DNA of 35,119 nt. It comes from Pseudobdellovibrionaceae bacterium. GTDB taxonomy: Bacteria; Bdellovibrionota; Bdellovibrionia; Bdellovibrionales; Bdellovibrionaceae. The position numbers and the translations under genes were made by a program. The stretch covers positions 1 to 35,119 of the forward strand of contig JACMMZ010000100.1 in the NCBI GenBank assembly GCA_014378775.1. The letters run 5' to 3'. The notes beneath the pieces were generated by a model. That model was not told the DNA's origin and did not search any database. It worked only from the letters and a program-made list of their open reading frames with translations. Shown here piece after piece: positions 33,962-35,119 of the stretch (positions within the stretch are counted from its first letter, which is position 1; every line of letters starts with the position of its first letter).

Positions 33962-34012
33962 TATTATATAGAACATATGTTCTTAAAACAAGAACATATG
34001 TTCTATATAATA
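33962..34012. promoter_or_regulatory. 51-bp perfect dyad operator containing two AGAACATATGTTCT palindromes
   Basis: Arms of 23 bases (33962-33984 and 33990-34012) are exact complements around AAAAC. Each arm holds its own 14-bp palindrome AGAACATATGTTCT, and a further half-site TAGAAC follows at 34011-34016. It overlaps the promoter of the winged-helix gene, so the regulator probably binds here as two dimers. Confidence 0.85.
33963..33991 (-). promoter_or_regulatory. Promoter of the winged-helix / nucleotidyltransferase operon
   Basis: Minus strand: TTGTTT (33986-33991), 17-base spacer, TATAAT (33963-33968). Both boxes lie within the dyad, and the start codon is about 18 bases beyond the -10 box. 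Confidence 0.75.
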
Positions 34013-34124
34013 GAACATTAGCCCTGAACAAGTCACTTTGGAATCGCCTTACTCAGCCAAAGCGCACAGAAAAAAGGCTGGAAACATTTTAACAACATTA
34101 GTAAAATCCAGTATTTTTTACATA

Positions 34125-34173
34125 AGCGTATTCTGGAACACTAATTCTCAATTCTTCGCAGTGGGAACGCCAA
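34125..34173. repeat. 49-bp direct repeat B, junction sequence ending TGGGAACGCCAA
   Basis: Partner of repeat A (39/49). The last 12 bases are identical to the acceptor end of the tRNA-Glu fragment. It bounds the regulator/nucleotidyltransferase unit on the right. On the minus strand it also forms the last codons of the decayed Fic frame. Confidence 0.7.
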
Positions 34174-34449
34174 CTACTTCTAAGTAATTATCCAAAACAT
34201 CGAGCTCAGATTTACGATCAAAAAAATTCGAAATATCAATAAATTTTTCTATTTTTCATCGGGGATAATTTTCGGTGTGACCGATTTAATAATAAAGGAA
34301 GCTTTCTTCATGAAATATGAAGCTTTCTTCATGAAATATGAAGCTTCGGCGACAAATATTCCAAGATCTTCAAGAACCCCGTTATCAGCCTTTTCCAATG
34401 CCCTGTAATATTTCTTACGGTCATTTTTTAAAATAGAAACTTCACCACA
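34148..34449 (-). pseudogene. C-terminal remnant of a Fic-family protein, frameshifted
   Basis: Two overlapping minus-strand frames. The first (34249-34449) reads SILKNDRKKYYRALEKADNG, the conserved post-catalytic segment of Fic proteins, and ends at TAG. The second (34148-34252) continues IEKFIDISNFFDRKSELDVL to TGA inside repeat B. The catalytic HPFxxGNGR region is missing, since a stop closes the frame upstream at 34450. An in-frame 21-bp tandem duplication adds ASYFMKK. This is a dead gene end. Confidence 0.7.
34298..34346. repeat. 21-bp tandem repeat, 2.3 copies
   Basis: Unit at 34298-34318 is repeated exactly at 34319-34339, with seven bases of a third copy. Being a multiple of three, it duplicates seven residues in the Fic remnant. 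Confidence 0.9.
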
Positions 34450-34467
34450 TTACCCATTTACTTAGTT

Positions 34468-34635
34468 TTATACTTCCTTATCGAATTTCAATAAAGATTT
34501 CAATTCCGAATCTGAAACCTTTATTGCGATTCGAAAGTCCAAACTTTTTCTTCGTAAATTTTTTTTACACTGAACATAATTAAGTGGATCAAAAATATCT
34601 GATATCTCAATTTTAAAAAAGCTAAACTCTAATCT
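34468..34635 (-). pseudogene. Orphan 55-residue reading frame of unknown family
   Basis: Open between an upstream TAA and the stop at 34468-34470, with no ATG, GTG or TTG near the beginning. The translation is protein-like and basic (it contains EFSFFKIEISDIFDPLNYVQ and KKNLRRKSLDFRIAIKV). It is probably the end of a lost gene. Confidence 0.35.
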
Positions 34636-34963
34636 TTATTTTGGAATTAAAACGGCATCTTTTGCTGCAACTTATTTTGCAGCAAAAAAAATAACCGTTA
34701 GTTTCTTTGCAATATCTTAACAAAGCAAGTTTCTCTTGTTCGTGTGCAAGCGTTCGCTTCCGAGGCAATTGTTCATTTAATTATTCTTAATCTTTGAAAT
34801 GAATACTCCAATCTTTCTTCAGTGAACCAATTAAAACTTATTTTTTGTACAGCGACCGACTAGCACTTCATAAACTTTAGAGTCACAAGTATCATTTATG
34901 AAATAATCATGTTAGCTATCGGCTGTTTCGAAATTACTCGAAATTTATACAAAGGAGACTTCA
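34636..34963. other. Non-coding stretch before the fasciclin gene, with a 10-bp hairpin
   Basis: No gene seen. TTTTGCTGCA (34660-34669) pairs exactly with TGCAGCAAAA (34678-34687) around an 8-base loop. It is followed by A residues on the plus strand, not T residues, so it is not a normal terminator in either direction. The rest is AT-rich and probably contains the promoter of the fasciclin gene. Confidence 0.5.
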
Positions 34964-35119
34964 TTGTCTAATCAAACGCATGATATCGTCGATACAGCAG
35001 TAGCTGCCGGCACATTCAAAACTTTAGTTGCAGCTGTTGGAGCCGCAGGTTTAGTAGAAACTTTAAAAGGTGCTGGACCGTTCACAGTATTTGCACCAAG
35101 CGATGAAGCTTTTGCAAAA
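34964..35119 (+). CDS. Fasciclin (FAS1) domain protein, 5' part, runs off the window
   Basis: Begins at TTG 34964, seven bases after AAAGGAG; no in-frame ATG is available. The translation [20 protein letters not shown], then [31 protein letters not shown], is the first half of a FAS1 domain with the conserved FAPSDEAF box. There is no signal peptide in the visible part, so it may be cytosolic or the signal may have been lost. FAS1 proteins usually act in adhesion or surface functions. It is the only gene here that looks like ordinary chromosome rather than island cargo. Confidence 0.92.
   Translation, partial: MSNQTHDIVDTAVAAGTFKTLVAAVGAAGLVETLKGAGPFTVFAPSDEAFAK

Noticed and set aside
34660-34687. 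10-bp hairpin as an intrinsic terminator
   Set aside because: Followed by A residues, not U, on the plus strand and by GATG on the minus strand; no U-tract in the correct place.
1-35119. CRISPR array, complete tRNA or rRNA gene, intact integrase
   Set aside because: None seen on either strand. The only tandem repeat (34298-34346) has 21-base units without spacers, and the only tRNA sequence is a 3' half.

Overview
The window looks like a hypervariable defence and mobile-element island in an AT-rich Gram-negative-type bacterium. The DNA is clearly low in GC, Shine-Dalgarno sequences are of the AAAGGA/GGAG type, and the gene content is proteobacterial in character. A predatory or Bdellovibrio-like lineage is possible, but nothing in the sequence proves the taxon. 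Ordinary chromosome may resume only at the right edge, where a fasciclin-domain gene starts at 34964.

Layout. (1) 1-966: the 3' end of an IS3-family transposase, its probable right end, and decayed reading frames. (2) 967-13958, minus strand: a complete, intact type I BREX operon in the order HTH regulator, brxA, brxB, brxC, pglX, pglZ, brxL, with tight spacing and a sigma70-like promoter overlapping a palindrome. (3) 14127-16808, plus strand: small mobile-element genes (one of them DUF3768), a serine recombinase broken by one frameshift, and three short unknown genes. (4) 16837-21824, minus: a three-gene operon made of a PLD/HKD-type nuclease with a C-terminal Cys4 motif, a 540-residue unknown protein coupled to it by an ATGA overlap, and a 227-residue unknown protein. 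This is my best candidate for an uncharacterised defence system. (5) 22428-27614, minus: a DUF2130 protein; a set of small unknown genes around a DnaB/RecA-type ATPase that carries an apparent twin-arginine signal peptide; a possible -1 frameshift gene; and a DUF2779 protein. (6) 27791-29229, plus: an XRE regulator followed by an unknown protein whose C-terminal part looks like a PD-(D/E)XK nuclease. (7) 29230-34635: one- and two-gene modules (DUF4143 ATPase; P-loop kinase plus GNAT acetyltransferase; winged-helix regulator plus nucleotidyltransferase; a decayed Fic gene) separated by related junction sequences ending in TGGGAACGCCAA. That string matches the 3' end of a tRNA-Glu fragment in the same region.

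How it works together. BREX modifies self DNA through the PglX adenine methyltransferase and blocks phage replication with the BrxC, PglZ and BrxL machinery. The other clusters carry nuclease, ATPase and nucleotidyltransferase signatures typical of accessory defence genes. The many remnants (IS, recombinase, Fic, short orphan C-termini) show repeated insertion and decay. No complete tRNA, rRNA, CRISPR array or intact integrase was seen. All family names come from motif recognition by eye, and no database search was run.
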